The notes beneath the pieces are model-generated. The model was not told the DNA's origin. It saw nothing but the letters and a program-made list of their open reading frames with translations, and did not search any database. Below, piece after piece: positions 62,134-64,000 of a stretch of 64,000 nucleotides of DNA (position 1 is the first letter of the stretch; every line of letters begins with the position of its first letter). Source of the stretch: Paraburkholderia mimosarum LMG 23256 = NBRC 106338 (GTDB taxonomy: Bacteria > Pseudomonadota > Gammaproteobacteria > Burkholderiales > Burkholderiaceae); the NCBI RefSeq assembly GCF_000739815.1, contig NZ_BBJJ01000023.1:1-64000 (forward strand), in the 5' to 3' direction. The translations under genes were made by a program, and so were the position numbers.

Positions 62134-63771
62134 TCAGGCGACGATCATCTCGACCAGCATTGTGCCTTGCCCCGTCAGCGCAGCCGCAAGCGTTTGGCGC
62201 AATCGCCCCGCGTCGCTCACGCGCACGCCGGGGCAACCCATGCCCGCGGCAATTCCCACGAAATCGAGCCCCGGCAGGTCGGTGCCCTGCACCGGGTCGG
62301 TCGGCCCGAAGCCGAACACCGGCGCGAAATCCTGGAGTGCCGCGTAGCGCGTGTTGTTCAGGATAACGAAGGTAATCGGCAGCTGGAGCTGCACCGCGCT
62401 CCAGATCGCCTGGATCGAGTACATGGCAGAACCGTCGCCGATCAGCGCGATCACGCGCTCGCCCGGCTTCGCGAGCGCCACGCCCACGGCGGCCGGCATG
62501 CCATAGCCAAGGCCCCCGCTGTCCATCGTGAGGAACGTGCCCGGGCGCTCGAACGGCAGATACGCCTGCATCACCGGGCGCGCGCTGGGCGCTTCTTCCA
62601 CCACGGTCGTGCCCGCTTCTCGCACTCCAGCGAGCGTTTGTAGCGCGTAGGCGACCGACATGCGCTCGCCCGGCTCGGCGGGCGGCACGGCGCGAGGCGG
62701 CACGGCGCGCCGGGCGGGCATCGCGCGCTCCAGGGCGGGCGCGGGCCGCGCCAGCAGATCCTGCACGCCGAGCCGAACGTTGCCCACGGCGGCCATGCCC
62801 TCGGGCGTCCACGCAGCGGTGCCGGGATCGTCGATCAGCTGGCAAAGCGCGGCGCCCGGCGGCACGTGCGGACCATGGCCTTCCACGTGATAGGTGAAGG
62901 CGGGCGCACCGATCGCGAACACAAGATCGTGTCCGCCCAGCAGCTCGACGATACGTTCGCGCATGGCCGGCAGAAAGCCCGCGAACAGCGGATGCTTTTC
63001 CGGAAAGCTGCAACGGCCCGTCATGGGCGCGACGAACACGCGCGCGCGATGGCGCTCCGCGAGGCGCACCACTTCCTCAGCCGCGCCCGCGCGATCCACG
63101 GCGCCGCCCACCACGAAGGCAGGCCGCGCGCACGCATCGAGCGCCGCGCCGATGTTCGCCAGCATCGCGGGCTCGGGGCGCGTGGTATGTGCGAGCGCGC
63201 GCTCGGGAACGCGCTCGGCCGGCTGATCCCAGTCGTCCACGGGGATCGACACGAACACCGGGCCGCGCGGCTCCTGCATGGCGATCGCATAGGCGCGCGC
63301 GATGGCGAGCGGCACGTCCTGCGCGCGCGCCGGCTCGATGCTCCACTTCACATAGGGCTTGGGCAGCTCGGTGGCCTGGGTGGCGGCGAGAAACGGGTCG
63401 AACGGCAGGATCGAGCGCGCCTGCTGGCCCGCCGTGACGACAAGCGGCGTACGGTTGCGAAACGCCGTGAAAATGTTGCCCATCGCGTTGCCCACGCCGG
63501 CCGCCGAGTGCAGGTTTACGAGCGCCGCGTTGCCCGTGGCCTGCGCGTGGCCGTCGGCCATGCCGACCACGACCGCCTCCTGCAGGCCGAGCACGTAGCG
63601 GAAATCGGCGGGGAAGTCGCGGAACATGGGCAGTTCGGTCGAGCCGGGGTTCGCGAAGATCGAGGTCATGCCCACGCGGCGCGCGAAGTCGATGACCGCG
63701 TGGCGCACGGTCCAGGCGTTGCCGGGCGCGGTGGAATCTTGAACATGCTGCTGAGGCGCGCTGCCAGTCAT
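62134..63771 (-). CDS. mdlC: Benzoylformate decarboxylase
   Basis: A 545-residue ThDP enzyme. The ThDP-activating glutamate is E65 (GLQEAVVVGMADG). S44 in NPGSTELP and H88 in NLHSAAGVGNAMG match the benzoylformate decarboxylase active site (S26 and H70 in the Pseudomonas enzyme). The ThDP-binding motif starts at GDGSAMYSIQAIW (about residue 445) and ends ILNN. It turns benzoylformate into benzaldehyde and CO2. ATG 63771 has AGGAGG upstream. It is the first gene of the aromatic cluster and is divergent from a LysR regulator. Confidence 0.92.
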   Translation of the reverse strand: MTGSAPQQHVQDSTAPGNAWTVRHAVIDFARRVGMTSIFANPGSTELPMFRDFPADFRYVLGLQEAVVVGMADGHAQATGNAALVNLHSAAGVGNAMGNIFTAFRNRTPLVVTAGQQARSILPFDPFLAATQATELPKPYVKWSIEPARAQDVPLAIARAYAIAMQEPRGPVFVSIPVDDWDQPAERVPERALAHTTRPEPAMLANIGAALDACARPAFVVGGAVDRAGAAEEVVRLAERHRARVFVAPMTGRCSFPEKHPLFAGFLPAMRERIVELLGGHDLVFAIGAPAFTYHVEGHGPHVPPGAALCQLIDDPGTAAWTPEGMAAVGNVRLGVQDLLARPAPALERAMPARRAVPPRAVPPAEPGERMSVAYALQTLAGVREAGTTVVEEAPSARPVMQAYLPFERPGTFLTMDSGGLGYGMPAAVGVALAKPGERVIALIGDGSAMYSIQAIWSAVQLQLPITFVILNNTRYAALQDFAPVFGFGPTDPVQGTDLPGLDFVGIAAGMGCPGVRVSDAGRLRQTLAAALTGQGTMLVEMIVA

Positions 63772-63858
63772 CCAAGGCCTCCTTTCGAAAAAGCGCGTCA
63801 TTCAATGGAGAGCCATTATCGCGACGCTACGGGTAACCGCAAATTGCGCATTTCGCCT

Positions 63859-63873
63859 AAAGGCATTACCTTT
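63859..63873. promoter_or_regulatory. Candidate LysR operator
   Basis: AAAGG-CATTA-CCTTT is a perfect palindrome just before the LysR start and about 90 bases from mdlC. Interrupted dyads of this sort are typical LysR binding sites. It could serve both autoregulation and mdl control. Confidence 0.45.
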
Positions 63874-63877
63874 GGGC

Positions 63878-64000
63878 ATGACTTACAACCTCCAGCAACT
63901 CCAGGCATTCGCCACCATCGTCTCCGCCGGCAGTCTGGGGCGCGCGGCGGAAACGTTGCACGTGACCCAGCCCGCGCTTTCGCGCGCGGTCCGCCGCCTC
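63878..64000 (+). CDS. LysR-family regulator (partial, cut by window end)
   Basis: The first 41 residues of a LysR regulator: MTYNLQQLQAFATIVSAGSL is followed by GRAAETLHVTQPALSRAVRRL, which is the winged helix-turn-helix. The gene continues past base 64000. It is divergent from mdlC and is the likely regulator of the aromatic cluster. Confidence 0.85.
   Translation, partial: MTYNLQQLQAFATIVSAGSLGRAAETLHVTQPALSRAVRRL

Overview
The window is GC-rich, densely coding chromosome with many short ATGA overlaps between genes. It carries three OmpC-like porins that begin SSVTLYG, an acdS/acdR pair, a PenA/PenR-type beta-lactamase pair and a pqiABC operon. This gene set points to a beta-proteobacterium of the Burkholderiaceae, most likely Paraburkholderia or a close relative. 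That is inference from gene content; no 16S gene is present. I see no phage, insertion sequence, integron or CRISPR array. The genes look like ordinary accessory chromosome content (catabolism, envelope, transport), plus two tRNAs.

Layout. 0.3-8.1 kb: an MFS transporter, then a three-gene molybdenum hydroxylase operon (triheme cytochrome c, 2x[2Fe-2S] subunit, Mo-pterin subunit), then a cobalamin riboswitch driving btuB. 8.2-12.4 kb: a beta-propeller protein with its own HTH regulator, a DUF899-DUF2182 pair and a BON protein. 12.6-22.9 kb: a minus-strand catabolic cluster (BKACE, MFS, quinone oxidoreductase, TauD-like dioxygenase, hydrolase, DsbA/FrnE-like protein, Rieske ferredoxin, acyl-CoA ligase, porin) with a divergent AraC regulator. 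Its substrate is unknown and it is the best candidate for an undescribed pathway. 23.0-25.0 kb: a FixJ-type two-component system. 25.5-37 kb: an envelope-homeostasis region (DUF3300, DUF2950, pqiABC, a lone receiver domain, YSC84 and glycine-zipper proteins, porin). Three of its genes share a conserved upstream motif, GGACCATGGTCCGATTG-like, in the same orientation.

37.3-43.5 kb: two divergent GSTs, ACC deaminase acdS with its Lrp-type regulator acdR, tRNA-Ala(GGC), tRNA-Leu(GAG) and a Fur-box-preceded siderophore receptor. 43.6-47.5 kb: a chemoreceptor and the class A beta-lactamase/LysR pair. 47.6-56.7 kb: mostly single genes (LEA14-like lipoprotein, DUF1275, zinc-ribbon membrane protein, TAXI binding protein, DUF1989, PRC-barrel, DUF3303, Fur homologue, polysaccharide pyruvyl transferase). 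This stretch also holds a decayed methyltransferase remnant.

56.8-64 kb: a minus-strand aromatic cluster (benzoylformate decarboxylase, benzaldehyde-type dehydrogenase, ketopantoate-reductase-like dehydrogenase, aromatic-acid MFS transporter, porin). The divergent LysR regulator is cut by the window end. It reads as a mandelate/benzoylformate route in which the ketopantoate-reductase homologue may be the D-mandelate dehydrogenase.
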